From NCBI RefSeq assembly GCF_019393635.1, contig NC_057861.1, forward strand, positions 546,192,711 to 546,256,710: a stretch of DNA of 64,000 nucleotides, in the 5' to 3' direction. Positions 51,691-62,262 of the stretch are shown here, piece after piece. The notes beneath the pieces were generated by a model. The model was given only the letters and a program-made list of their open reading frames with translations, searched no databases and was not told where the DNA came from. The first letter of the stretch is position 1. Each line of letters begins with the position of its first letter. The stretch is from Dromiciops gliroides. Taxonomy: Eukaryota > Chordata > Mammalia > Microbiotheria > Microbiotheriidae. The translations under genes and the position numbers were made by a program.

Positions 51691-51934
51691 TTCCATCTGA
51701 AAGGAAAACCACATGTTTCCCCAGGGGAAACCATATGTTTCCCAAAAGGAAAGGGCATGTTTCCTATTCAAAAAAGAAAAAATAATCAATGCATCTAAGA
51801 TATTTTTAGGGAAAATAACCACTATTCTCCTGACATTTGGCTTTTTTCTCTTTTCCTCAATATAATCCTGTGTCTTGTAGTTTGTTTCTTCTGAGTCAAA
51901 CATACAAAAATCTTCATTAAAATCATCCCTGTTT

Positions 51935-52077
51935 GGGGCAGCTAGATGGTGCAGTGGATAGAGCACTGGCCCTGGATTCAGGAGGACCTGAGTTCAAATC
52001 CAGCCTCAGACATTTAACACTTACTAGCTGTGTGACCCTGGGCAAGTCCCTTAACCCCAACTGCCTCACCAAAAAAA
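51935..52077 (+). mobile_element. WSINE1-like SINE with 16-bp TSD
   Basis: Complete SINE. Perfect TSD AAAATCATCCCTGTTT at 51919-51934 and 52078-52093. Confidence 0.95.
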
Positions 52078-52189
52078 AAAATCATCCCTGTTTTATGCAT
52101 ATTTTCTAGTGAATAAAAGCAAATAATTTTCAAAAAAGAGAGGAAAAAAAACTCTGAAAGGTTTAATAAACAATCAGTGTCCTGGCAAA

Positions 52190-52450
52190 CCATGACTACA
52201 GTGTGATGCCTACCTCTTGACAAAGTGACAATGCACTAGGGTTGCAGAATGAGACACGAATTTTCAGACACGCTGAATTTGTGGGCTTGTTTCACTTCAC
52301 TATGTTTATCTGTTACAATTGGAAAGGGTGGTTTTTTGTCTCCTTGGGGAGGGATAAAAAGAGGAAGTGATAGTAATGTTAAAAAAAAGAGGGTTATTGA
52401 ATTTTTAATGAATAGAAGAAAACAAAAAAAGTTTAGAGATGCAGAGAAGG
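52190..52450 (+). mobile_element. L1-like LINE 3' end
   Basis: GCAGAATGAGACACGAATTTT, GGGCTTGTTTCACTTCAC and AGTGATAGTAATGTTAAAAA resemble 30.26 kb and the tails at 25.6 and 26.7 kb. Confidence 0.6.
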
Positions 52451-53130
52451 AAAACAGCTTTAAAGTTAATTCATTGACTTTATTAATACCGTTTTAAGAC
52501 AATGATAAATATTTAAGACAATAATAAAGATTTGCAGGTTCATATGCAATCCTTTTTTCTATCCTTTGTATATAGAACGTTTATATTTGTTGCTGTTTAG
52601 TTCAGAAAAACAAAAAATTACTAATTAGTGTTTTAAAAATCACTAATATTGTGTATGAAATAAATTCTAAACTTTAGCTACGTGACTTTGTTATATCTTA
52701 CTGCAGAACTTTGTCTTCTTTCAGGAATACTATAAAATGTAAGTCAGAAGTTGCTTGGGAAAGACAGAATTCCAGTGAACCAAGTTAATTTTGCCAACGT
52801 GAACCTCTCTGCAAGCAGAAATGTTTGTGTATTAATAAATTGTCTCTGACTGATTTGGGGTTAAAAAAAATAAGAAATTTGAGTAGAATCTATTATGCCT
52901 CAGGTGAATCCCAAAATCATGGTGGCAAAAGTGGTCCCAGACAAAGTCAATAGCAAAAGTAAACATGGCTAAAAATGACAAGCACTGAACAACATTATAT
53001 TTAAAGGTATCATTGATAATGAAACAAAAATAGGGAAGTACAGAGGTTCTGATTTAGACATGTTTAGTTCAAAGTGTTCACAGAACAGTGAACATGTTTA
53101 GCTGGCATGACCTCCAGTCTTGAATATCCT
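52451..53130. other. No gene or recognised repeat
   Basis: AT-rich unique-looking DNA including TTACTAATTAGTG near 52618. No coding frame. Confidence 0.4.
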
Positions 53131-53602
53131 CCTGTCTATTAGACATCTTGAACTAGATGTCCTGTAAGCACCTCAAATTCAGCATATGCCAAACTAACTC
53201 ATTATCTTTTCTCAAAACCTCCCACCTTTCAAACTTCTCCATATTGTCAAGTACACCACCATGCTCCTGATCACCCAGGGCCACAACCTAGGTGTCATCC
53301 TCAATTCTTCACTCTTTCTCACCACCCATATCCAAACAGTTGCCAAGTCCTGTCATTTTACCTCAGTAACATCTCTCACATTTTCCTGGTTCTTTCATTT
53401 GACACTGCCACCATGATGTTGCAGGCCCTCATCACCTCTAACTAGCCTGGACTATTGCAGTAGCCTACTGACTGGTCCCCCTGCCTCAAGTCTCTCCTCT
53501 CTCCAGTCCATCCTCCTCTCAGCAGTCAAATTGGCATGCACAGGTCTGACCATGTCATACTCTTACTCAATAAACTTCAGTGGCTCCCTATGCTTAAAGG
53601 TA
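53130..53602 (+). mobile_element. L2/CR1-clade LINE reverse-transcriptase fragment
   Basis: The frame through 53280-53380 reads NLGVILNSSLFLTTHIQ then VAKSC, a known L2/CR1 reverse-transcriptase C-terminal block. Preceded by ATCTTGAACTAGATGTCC and followed by CTGCCTCAAGTCTCTCC and CTTCAGTGGCTCCCTATG. It ends where the NEDD8 retrocopy begins. Confidence 0.75.
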
Positions 53603-54125
53603 TTTTTTTCAGGAAGCTGGGAAATGTCTTTATTTAAAATGAAGATTCAGCCATGAGGGAAGGGGCAAGCAAGACCACAAACTACAAACCAACAGCTAGC
53701 AGAGAGAGCTGGACTCTGGGGTTCTCATAGATATCCCAACAACAGACAGAAACACCTGGGCATCTGTCTTGGGAAGGAGGTGGTGCTGCTATTGTCCCAG
53801 GAAGTGGAAAGGTGTATGGCACATCATTATGAGTGATGGGGTGAGGGGATAAAGGAGAGGGAGGTCCATCACCACCCAAGGCTATCTCCCCAACAAAGCA
53901 AACACCAAGTGGAGGACTGAGCCCCCTTGGATCTTGTAACCAGCAGCTGTCATCTGTTTGCCACTGTAGATGAGTCGCTGCTGCTATACAGTGATTCCTT
54001 CTTTCTCTTCCACCTGCTTTTTGATCCACTCCACCTTGTCTGTGGATTCAGTGTTGATCTCAGTTTCCTACCCAGTCAGCATCCAGCTCAGAGCCAGCAA
54101 GGAAGCAGTGTCCGTAGAAGGGAGT
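53603..54125 (-). pseudogene. NEDD8: NEDD8 processed pseudogene
   Basis: Intronless minus-strand copy of the ubiquitin-like modifier NEDD8, normally conjugated to cullins. The frame (about 54080 down to 53875) reads STDKVEWIKKQVEEKEGI, a premature stop TAG (plus-strand 53984-53986) where the family has a glutamine, then [12 protein letters not shown] 15-nt in-frame deletion removes the next five family residues or so. [18 protein letters not shown] follows, losing the diglycine region needed for conjugation. A 3' UTR, an AATAAA complement at 53629-53634 and a poly-A (T-run 53603-53609) complete the retrocopy. The N-terminal few codons are too diverged to place. I found no clear TSD. Confidence 0.85.
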
Positions 54126-54246
54126 AATATTAAGGAAGGATTCAAACCCAGGTCCTTTGACCCCAAAGTTTGCACAAGTTCCACTATAGCCTTACCGCCC
54201 CTGGTCCAGGGTAGAGCTCATGGTCAGACCCCTCAAAGCCCCCAAA

Positions 54247-54412
54247 CCTGGCTCTCTCTCTCTTTTTTTTTTTTTTTGCAGGGCAATGGGGGTTAAGTGA
54301 CTTGCCCAGGGTCACACAGCTAGTAAGTGTCAAGTGTCTGAGGCCGGATTTGAACTCAGGTACTCCTGAATCCAGGGCCGGTGCTTTATCCACTGTGCCA
54401 CCTAGCCACCCC
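54247..54412 (-). mobile_element. WSINE1-like SINE
   Basis: Complete antisense SINE with a T15 tail. The flanks share a CTCTCTCT motif, so the TSD is ambiguous. Confidence 0.92.
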
Positions 54413-54429
54413 GCTCTCTCTTTTTAATA

Positions 54430-54580
54430 CTCTTTTTTGTCGGTGAGGGGGCACAGTAGGCAATAGGGATTAAGTGACTTGCCCAGGGTCACACAGCTAG
54501 GAAGTGCCTGAGTCCGAATTTGAATTCAGGTCCTCGACCCCAGAGTTGATGCTTTTTCCACTGTACCACCTAGCTGCACT
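54430..54580 (-). mobile_element. Antisense CORE-SINE (diverged)
   Basis: GGGATTAAGTGACTTGCCC, ACACAGCTAGGAAGTGCC, TTGAATTCAGGTCCTC and CACCTAGCTGCAC. Confidence 0.85.
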
Positions 54581-54599
54581 TTCCTCTCCCCCTCCCTTA

Positions 54600-54740
54600 C
54601 CCCCTGTTTTATTCAGAACTTAAACTCCAAATAAATTACATATTTCCATATACATGGAAGGGCAGAAAAGAAGATTGTACAAACAACTGCAAATCTTTAC
54701 TATGTACAGGTTACTATTCTTTGTTTGATCCATTTATTTA
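54600..54740. repeat. Unclassified dispersed repeat (relative at about 45.0 kb)
   Basis: ACATATTTCCATATACATGG, AAGAAGATTGTACAAACAAC and CTGCAAATCTTTACTATG. Shares phrases with 44930-45060. Confidence 0.45.
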
Positions 54741-54837
54741 TAAGAGCAATTTTGGGAGTGTGTACTTCATGCTACTCCAAATCTCATCAAATACAAAGAT
54801 TGGGGTGTTCAGGGCATAGATGAATTTTATTGCATTC

Positions 54838-54998
54838 CCCCTTTTTTTCGGGGCAATAAGGGTTAAATGACTTGCTAGTAAGTGTCAAGTTACTAGCTTG
54901 ACAGCTAGTAAGTGTCAAGTGTCTGAGGTTGGATTTGAACTCAGGTCCTCCTGAATCCAGGGCCAGTGCTCTGTCTACTTTTGCCACCTAGCTGCCCT
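54838..54998 (-). mobile_element. WSINE1-like SINE with an internal inverted/duplicated segment
   Basis: Antisense SINE in which GCTAGTAAGTGTCAAG (54874-54889) is followed by a reverse-complement block TTACTAGCTTGAC (54890-54902). The original GCTAGTAAGTGTCAAG then appears again (54904-54919). The first part of the core (GCCCAGGGTCACACA) is missing. Confidence 0.9.
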
Positions 54999-54999
54999 T

Positions 55000-55590
55000 C
55001 ATTCCCTTTTGAATCATGATTCTTGACGTCAGAGACCACAGCCTGTAGAGATTTCCTTGCTAGAAAGTATGGAATCTGATTCATTACCAGCTTCTGTTTG
55101 ATCTCTGCTTGTCTTCATGGCTTCAGGACAGGAGTTAAGAGATGGAAGGAAGGAGTAAAAGAGCTGGTAAATAGGAGATGAAGAGAACAAACCGTCTCTG
55201 AGGGCATCCTGAAGGGCCAAAAACACAGGAGCTCAAACCATAGCATTTGAGCATCCAATCCAGGCCAAAGGAAGCCCCCACACAACTCCCAGCCCTATGT
55301 CCACACAGTCTTTCAACAATATGCAGCTGAGGGAGGGAGAAAGTGTCTTCTGGAACCTCAGCCTAGTGTGCACCTGCTGCCAACCTTATTAGGCCAGTGG
55401 CTCTACCCTTCTCATCCTCCCATTTGAAGCCCAGCCTCCCCTCCCCTCCCCATTACACCCCCAATTACAGCCCATAGTCCATGTGTCAAGCTTCATTTGC
55501 ACTTCTTTTCCTGTATACTAGTGAACCAAGAGTCCAATCATTTCTTACTGTAGTAGAGCTGCCAGGAATACACCTGGATGGCTGCTACCG
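55000..55590. other. No gene or recognised repeat
   Basis: Unique-looking sequence with no domain in its short open frames. Confidence 0.4.
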
Positions 55591-55880
55591 GCACTGGGTG
55601 CAGGATGGAAACAAGCAGAGGCAAAATGCAAAATGCAAAATCCTTTGTTTGGCTTTTAAAGTTCTTCATAACTTGGCCTCTCCCTACCATTCCAGTCTTT
55701 TTACACCTTATTCCCCTCCATCGGAGGGGAGTATCCATCTATGGTCTGGCTCCCTCAACTGTTCTTCAAATAAGACAATCTATTTCCTGACTCTGGACAC
55801 TTTCCCAACTGTCCCCAGTGCTTGGAGCTCTCTCCTTCCTCATCTCCATCTCCTGGCTTGTTGTGCTTTCTATTGATTAT
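55590..55880 (+). mobile_element. L2-type LINE fragment
   Basis: AAATCCTTTGTTTGGCTTTT, AAGTTCTTCATAACTTGGCC, ACCATTCCAGTCTTTTTACA, CCTGACTCTGGACAC and CTTCCTCATCTCCATCTCC are in L2 order. The 131-codon frame here (55481-55876) is LINE-derived, not a gene. A short (AAAATGC)n repeat lies near 55622-55640. Confidence 0.7.
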
Positions 55881-56485
55881 CTCCAATCTATCCTATCAAT
55901 ATCTTGTTTGTAGATTGTTGTTTAAATATTGTCTCTGTGTCACTTAAAATATCGGGGGGCTACTCCTATTTCTGTTTTAAATTTCTGGGGAACTAGGCTG
56001 GGGTTTCTAAGATAATGCTACTTATAAATTAGAGGATATTGCACCAGTTTTGGCAGCAAGCATTTATTATTATTAATTTGACTGCATGTCTGAATAACTT
56101 CCCCACAAGTTATATACCCAGCATGGAGCCCCAGGAAGGGGGGCTGGGGCAAGCGAGCCCAGGATAAAAGAGTAAAAGAAGCATGTAAGAGCACAAGAGA
56201 ATAAGAGAGAGACCCTCATGTCTCCAGGGATTTTCATCCTCCTTCAGGTAGAAGCGGGTCACCACACATTCAGCTAAGCCAATTGGTTAGCCTCATTCAG
56301 TTCCATTGATTGACATGACTTGGAGGGTGGTCAAGGTGGGTTCCCCACCACCACCAGCTAATCAAAAAGGTCAATCTGTATTCCTTTTGTTAAGCTGCAG
56401 GTTCTTCCCAAGCTGGGGAAGGGGAGAGAGTAGCTTCTGGATTTCTCCTGGAAATTCATTATTAATAAATATTTTCTCACACCTC
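55881..56485. other. No gene recognised
   Basis: Unassigned. GCATGGAGCCCCAGG... to CTCACACCTCC (about 56120-56485) has some LTR-like composition, but no paired ends were found. Confidence 0.35.
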
Positions 56486-56487
56486 CA

Positions 56488-56605
56488 TCATTAGACTCTG
56501 AGGTTCTTGAGAAAAAAATACTGTCTTGCCTTTCTTGGCATCCCCAGTGCTTAGCACAGTGCCTGGCACATAGTAGGCACTTAATAAATGCTTATTGACT
56601 TTACT
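56488..56605 (+). mobile_element. L2 3'-end relic (well preserved)
   Basis: TTAGACTCTGAGGTTCTTG, GCATCCCCAGTGCTTAGCAC and GTGCCTGGCACATAGTAGGC. Confidence 0.8.
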
Positions 56606-56609
56606 TGAT

Positions 56610-56790
56610 ATAGAACTGGAGTTCAGGGGAGAGATTAAGGCTGGATGTGAAACTGGTAAGTCACCTAAGTAGAACTTATAGTTGAATCTTTGGGAATTGA
56701 TGAAATCACCAAAACAAGATATAGAAAGCCAAGAGAAAAGGGCCCAGAAGAGGCTTAAAGAACATCCATGGTTAAGGTGGGAGGGTACTG
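56610..56790 (-). mobile_element. Antisense L2-like relic
   Basis: CTGGAGTTCAGGGGAGAG, TTTGGGAATTGATGAAATC and AGGGCCCAGAAGAGGC are antisense phrases of an ancient L2-like repeat, which continues at 57390. Confidence 0.5.
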
Positions 56791-56823
56791 CAAGAGAGGG
56801 GGGAAGGGGAGACAGAGATGTTT

Positions 56824-56875
56824 ATACATACATACATACATACATTGTGTATGTATATATATATGTGTATATAAT
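56824..56875. repeat. (ATAC)n/(TATG)n microsatellite
   Basis: Tetranucleotide run CATACATACATACATAC passing into TGTATATA. Confidence 0.9.
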
Positions 56876-57144
56876 GCTTAGTTTCCCCAGGCACACCCAA
56901 ATATATCAAAAAAAATTAATTGCCTTTTATGTCTTGTGTTTTAAATTTGTTTTTTTTTTCAAGAAATTGCATTGGGTTTTTTTTTTCCTTAGGACTCTAC
57001 TAACTAAGCTCTTACTTTAACTTCCTTGACACCGAGATACCATACGTACCACTTCCTGGCCTTTTCCAAATGATTGCTGAGGTACTCTCACCCTCCCCCT
57101 TCCTCCCTGCTTTCTAATAGGAGCTCCTCTTTATAAATTGTCTT

Positions 57145-57290
57145 ATCCAACTAGACTGTAAGTTCCTTGAGGGCTGCAAACTGTTTTTATTTTCACTTGA
57201 ATTTGCATCCCCAGCTCTTAATGCAATGCCTGGGACATGGTAACCATTTAATACATGCTTTAATTCATTAATTCATTCATTCGATATATT
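57145..57290 (+). mobile_element. L2 3'-end relic
   Basis: ACTGTAAGTTCCTTGAGGGC, TTGCATCCCCAGCTCTTA and CATTTAATACATGC, then the terminal ATTCATTCATTC. Confidence 0.78.
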
Positions 57291-57389
57291 TGATTTATAA
57301 AAAAAATAAAGTCTTTTATAACTGAGGATTTAATAAATGTTTACCTTTTACATAACAAAAAAAATTCCCTGGGCACATGCCCTAATAAA

Positions 57390-57740
57390 ATGTTCTAGAT
57401 GGCATGGATGATGATCCAATAAAGGAGACTGAGAGGTGGTAATAAGACAGATAGGAGAACTGAGGCAGAGTAATGTCCTAAATGAAATAATATTTGTGAA
57501 GTGCTTAGTACAGTGCTTGGCACATAGTAGAAACTAAATAAATTCTTGTTCCCTTTTTCCCACCCACCACCCACCCCACCAAAAACAAAAAATAAACTAG
57601 AGAGCAAAAAGTAACTAGGAAGAAGCAAGGAGGCATACCAAGGGATCAATAATGTCAAAAGCTATTGAGAAATCAAAAAACAAAGGGCAAAAACAATCAG
57701 ATTTCGCATTTCTGAGATCACTGGTAATCCCAATGATGCC
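57390..57740 (-). mobile_element. Antisense L2-like relic split by a MIR/L2 end
   Basis: AATAAAGGAGACTGAGAGG and AATGTCAAAAGCTATTGAG match the ancient antisense repeat. 57470-57560 (GTGCTTGGCACATAGTAG) is a later insertion. Confidence 0.5.
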
Positions 57741-59014
57741 ATGACCCAGTAAACTGAGGAAGTTGCTCTGAACTCAGAGCATCCTGTAGCACGGAACTAG
57801 GAGTCTGAGAACATCAGGAATTCACTCTTCTTGCTGTGGTCTGAAGACCATCACATCCAGGGCTCCCTGGAAACAAGCCTCGTTGTGTGCCTTCCTTGAT
57901 GCTTCCCAATCTTACTTTGGAAATATTAGATATGATATTAGTGTGAGGGAAGTGGGGGTGCACTATTTTCTAAGTGTTAGTCCAAATCACACTATGAGAG
58001 ACTTATAGGACTGTCCTAGTGCCTTTGCTTTGTTGTCCCTATCTCCCGGGTCCTTGAGTATCTCCAGGTAAGCTTCATGACCTCCCTTCTGTGCCTTCCT
58101 TTAAATCAAATAAAAGGAATTATTATATTCAGCTTTGAACAGCTCATCTAATTCTTCTGAGAAACTTTTTTAGTCCTAGCAATGGACTCTGACTGTCTGC
58201 ACCTTTTATATTAAGGATTTGTACACCTCATTCTGAGAAGAATAACAATCATTTGGTCTTATCTGAAACAGGAGGCCTGCGAGTATTGTCAAAAAATCAC
58301 AAGTGAACCACAAGTGTCCCTGAGGAGTAGAGCAGGAGAAGGAGGAGGTCCATGATCCTCTTCTAGTATTAATGTTTATGATATAATGGATGAGTAGAAC
58401 AGACAATAATGGACGACTCCCATCCGATCTCATTTATTCAAAGAAAAAGTTAATAGCTCAAAACAGGCACTGAAGTGAATGTATTTCCCAAGAAGATATA
58501 GACCTCTATAACAATATTGAACTCTTAGTTGTGGGCATTAGTCATGTGAGTTATCACAAAGAGATAGTTACTGGAGCCTAGATATTTCTTTCATGTATTA
58601 ACTTGGATTTTTGTCTTAGCAAAGTTCTTAGAAAGCAATAGGCACTTAATAAATTCTTTTTCATTCATTTAGCTAAATACTTAGCTATCTGATCTGTGAC
58701 TTCTTCATCTAGAATCCTTGAATGTTGCATTGGTGAGGGCTTCATACATAGTTTCCATAATTGATTAGTCAATATATTCCACTTTGAACCTAGGAAATTA
58801 GCAAGGGACTCCAGAGCCAGAGTCTTCCAATGTGACATTTTTATACTAATACAACTGGAGGTAGAATAATAATTGTAGTGATAATGGTTATTAAAAACCA
58901 GGTATCATGTCATTGGTATTTCACTGAAAGCAGCAACATTTTTCTCATTAATTCTAGTAACGAACGCAAGTTTTGGGGAATCCTTGGACCAAAAGAAAAT
59001 ACAGTCGATGCTTT
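57741..59014. other. Mostly unassigned sequence
   Basis: No gene recognised. A degraded L2 end lies near 58605-58670 (GCAATAGGCACTTAATAAATTC). The rest looks unique and AT-rich. Confidence 0.4.
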
Positions 59015-59029
59015 AAGAAAATATATAGG

Positions 59030-59188
59030 TCGGGACAGCTAGGTGGTGCAGTGGATAGAGCACCAGCCCTGGATTCAGGAGTACCTGAGTTCAAATCCGG
59101 CCTCAGACACTTAACACTTACTAGCTGTGTGACCCTGGGCAAGTCACTTAATCCCAATTGCCCTGCAAAAAAAAAAAGAAAAGAAAAG
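59030..59188 (+). mobile_element. WSINE1-like SINE with 15-bp TSD
   Basis: Complete SINE. TSD AAGAAAATATATAGG at 59015-59029 and 59189-59203. Confidence 0.95.
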
Positions 59189-59203
59189 AAGAAAATATAT
59201 AGG

Positions 59204-59389
59204 CCAAGTTAAAAAACATTTTCACAAGCAAATCAAAGTAATTTGTATGAGAAGAAAAGTTCATTGAGAAAAAAATCTCGTCATCAAATATCTCTGATAA
59301 AGGTCTAATATAAGATATAGGAGGGATCACAAATATATGAGACCAAGGGCCATTCCCCAGTAGAAAAATGATTTAAGAATATGAGCAAA
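59204..59389 (+). mobile_element. Older L1 3' region, left part
   Basis: TCTGATAAAGGTCTAATATAAG, ACCAAGGGCCATTCCCCAG and AAGAATATGAGCAAA are L1 3' UTR sequence. It resumes at 63439 after a 4-kb insertion. Confidence 0.8.
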
Positions 59390-60788
59390 TGGAGGTGGGT
59401 GGAGCATGGAGCCAAGAGGATGTATTAGAGGCAGCAACCAAACTGAATTCTCTCAACATTCCCCTCTAAGCAATGTTAAAATGATGCCTCAAATAAAATT
59501 TTGGAATGGAAGAACCAACAAAAGGTCAAGGTGAAACATTTTTCTGGTCTAAAAAAATTTAGCAGGACAAAAAAAAGGTGGCAGGTATGTGGCACCAGGG
59601 TGAAGGCCTGTCTAGAGAATATATAGGTGGTGGTAGCAGCTTCAGGAATGCTCAGCCCAGAGACTGTAAAGGGATCATCCAACTGATCAAAAAGAGATTA
59701 TAGGGAACCCAGTGCTGTCACTGGGTGCAGCTGGCTCTGATTGGCAATTCTATTATCCAAACTTAGTTATGGATCACAGTTCCCGGGCAGATAGAAGTAC
59801 TTGTTATTGGTCACAAGGGAGTAGGAGCCCTGGTCGCAGCTCCAGGGCCAAGAGGAGTGCTAGTGCCCATGACTGCAGGGGAACAGAAGCCCTTCCTGGG
59901 TAAAAACCAGAGCATAGACCAGAGGAACAGTTACCACACCTCTCCCCAGATCATATCAACTTGGAAGCACCAAAAACTTTCAGACCCCCAGAACTAGCTC
60001 TGAAAACAGCAGTATGAAAAAGCCTTAAGCTTGGGATAGTGCCTCTCCACCCCAAGGTGAGCAGAACCCAACTTTAACATAAAGGTCAAAGTCAAGAAAT
60101 AGGCTAGCATAATGAACAAACAGAAAAGGAGCAGGAGGAGAAGGAAGAGGAGGAGGAGGAGAAGAGATGGAGAAAAAGATGGAGAAGGAGAAGGAAAAGA
60201 AGAATAAGAAGACCACCATTAAAGAATTACTACAGTGACAAGGAAGGCCAAGACACAAACTCAGAAAACATAACATGAAAACGGCTACAAGCAAAGCCTC
60301 AAAGAAAAATGTTAATTGGACACAATCCCACCAAGAATTCCTAGAAGAGTTAAAGAAAGTAATGAGTAGTAAAGGAAAAATTGGGGAAAGAGATGAGTGA
60401 TGCAAAAAATAGAATTGACCTGATGGTAAAAAAAAAAAAAGCACAAAAAGATGAAAAAAGAATTCCTTAAAAATCAGATTAGACCAAATGAAAAAGTAGG
60501 CACAAAAATTCACTGAAGGAAACCCCTTAAAAAGCAAGATTGGTCAAATGGGAAAAGAGCTACAAAAGCTCACTGGGGAAAAAAAAGTAATTCCTTAAAA
60601 ATTAGAATTGGGAATGTAAAAACTAATGACTCTGTAAGACATCAAAAAACAATAAAACAAAGTTAAAAGAATGAAAAATAGAAGAAAGTGTGGAATATCT
60701 TATCAGAAAAACAACTGACATAGAAAAAAGAAGGGAGAGAATTTAAGAATTATTGGGACTAACAGAAAGCCATGATAAAAGAAAAGAG

Positions 60789-60930
60789 GGGGCAGCTAGG
60801 TGGCACAGTGGATAAAACACCGGCCCTGGATTCAGGAGTACCTGAGTTCAAATCCGGCCTCAGACACTTGACACTTACTAGCTGTGTGACCCTGGGCAAG
60901 TCACTTAACCCCCATTGCCCCACAAAAAAA
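60789..60930 (+). mobile_element. WSINE1-like SINE inside the ORF1 relic
   Basis: Complete SINE with a short AAAAGAG repeat on both sides (60782-60788; before CCTAGACATC). Confidence 0.92.
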
Positions 60931-61332
60931 AAAAAGAGCCTAGACATCATATTTCAAGAAATTATAAAGGAAAACTGCCTCAACATCTTATATCAGAGGG
61001 TAGAAGAGAAATTGAAAGAATCCACTGATCACCTCCTGAGAGAGATTCCAAAATGAAAACTCCCAGGAATATTGTAGTCAAATTCCAGAGCTCCCAGGTC
61101 AGAGAGAAAATATTGCAAGCAGCTAGAAAGAGACATTTCAAATATTATGAAGCCACTGTTAGAATCACACAAGATTTAGTTGTCCCAATGTTAAAGAAGT
61201 GGTAGGCTTATAGTATGATATTACAAGAAGCAAAGGAGCTGAGATTACAATGAAGAACCATTTATCCAGCCAAATTGAGTATACTTCTTAAGGGGGGAAA
61301 TGGATATTTAATGAAATGAAGGATTTGCAAGC

Positions 61333-61485
61333 TTTTGGGGGGGGGGGTGTTGTGAGGCAATTGGGGTTAAGTGACTTGCGTAGGATCACACAGCTAGTAA
61401 GTGTTAAGTGTCTGAGGCCAATTTGAATTCAGGTCTTCCTGACTCCAGGGCCGGTGCTCTATCCACTGTGCCACCTAGCTGCCCC
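61333..61485 (-). mobile_element. WSINE1-like SINE after the ORF1 relic
   Basis: Antisense SINE with its tail at the left and an adjacent G11 run. TSD TTGCAAGC at 61325-61332 and 61486-61493. Confidence 0.92.
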
Positions 61486-61642
61486 TTGCAAGCATTCTTA
61501 ATGAAAAGACCTAAACTGAATAGAAAATTTTACATTCAAACATAAGACTCAAGAAAAGCATAAAAAGGTAAATATGAAAGATAAATTATAAGGGAATCAA
61601 TAAGATTAAACTGTTTACAGTCCTATATGGAAAGATGATACA

Positions 61643-61814
61643 GGAGCAGCTAGGTGGCACAGTAGATAAAGCACTGGCCTGATTTGATTCAGGAGGACCT
61701 GAGTTCAAAGCAGGGCTCAGACACTTGACACTTACTAGTTGTGTGACCCTGGGCAAGTCACTTAACCCTCATTGCCACTCAAAACAAAAACAAAAACAAG
61801 AACAAAACAAAACA
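61643..61814 (+). mobile_element. WSINE1-like SINE in the HAL1-like spacer
   Basis: Complete SINE with an (AAAAC)n tail. TSD AAAGATGATACA at 61631-61642 and 61815-61826. Confidence 0.95.
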
Positions 61815-62137
61815 AAAGATGATACATATAGTCTTAAGAATTTTATCATTATTAGGGCAGTTAAAAGGAGTTTACACAAACAGAGGGTATGGGTGTGAGT
61901 CAATTGTGTTGTAATGATCTCCAAAAAAATGAAGGGGTGAGAAAAAGGAAGGCACTGGGAAAAGGGGGAAGGGAGAAGCAGAAGCGGAAAATTTTACTCA
62001 TATAAAAGAGCTTTTATAGTGGAGGAGGAAGTGAGGGGGGTTGTGCAGGCAATGCTTGAATCTCACTTTCATCAGAATTAGTTCAAAGAGGGAAGCATAT
62101 ATACATACACACACACACATTCAGTTGTGTATAGAAA

Positions 62138-62262
62138 GGCCCTGGAGTCAGGAGGACCTGAGTTCAAAGCCAGCCTCAGACACTTGACACTTACTAGCTG
62201 TGTGATGCTGGGCAAGTCACTTAATCCCAATTGCCTCACCTAAAAACATTTTTTTTATTTTA
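62138..62262 (+). mobile_element. 5'-truncated WSINE1-like SINE
   Basis: Starts within the head (GGCCCTGGAGTCAGGAGG) next to a (CA)n tract, and ends CCCAATTGCCTCACC. Confidence 0.88.

Noticed and set aside
53682..54029. 115-codon minus-strand open frame and two plus-strand frames at 53927-54296
   Set aside because: All are out-of-frame readings across the NEDD8 pseudogene and its 3' UTR.
60025..60537. 170-codon minus-strand open frame rich in phenylalanine
   Set aside because: It is the reverse strand of the A- and purine-rich ORF1 region of the HAL1-like element.
1091..61056. About 30 open frames of 60-100 codons with near-identical peptides (…[28 protein letters not shown]… type, and the reverse-strand …LSDLPRVTQLVSVKCLRP… type)
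   Set aside because: They coincide with each WSINE1-like copy and are translations of the SINE in fixed frames on both strands. They are not a repeated gene family.
374..62262. SINE heads as functional tRNA genes
   Set aside because: They retain box A/B-like motifs but no cloverleaf or anticodon arm, and all continue into CORE and A-rich tails.
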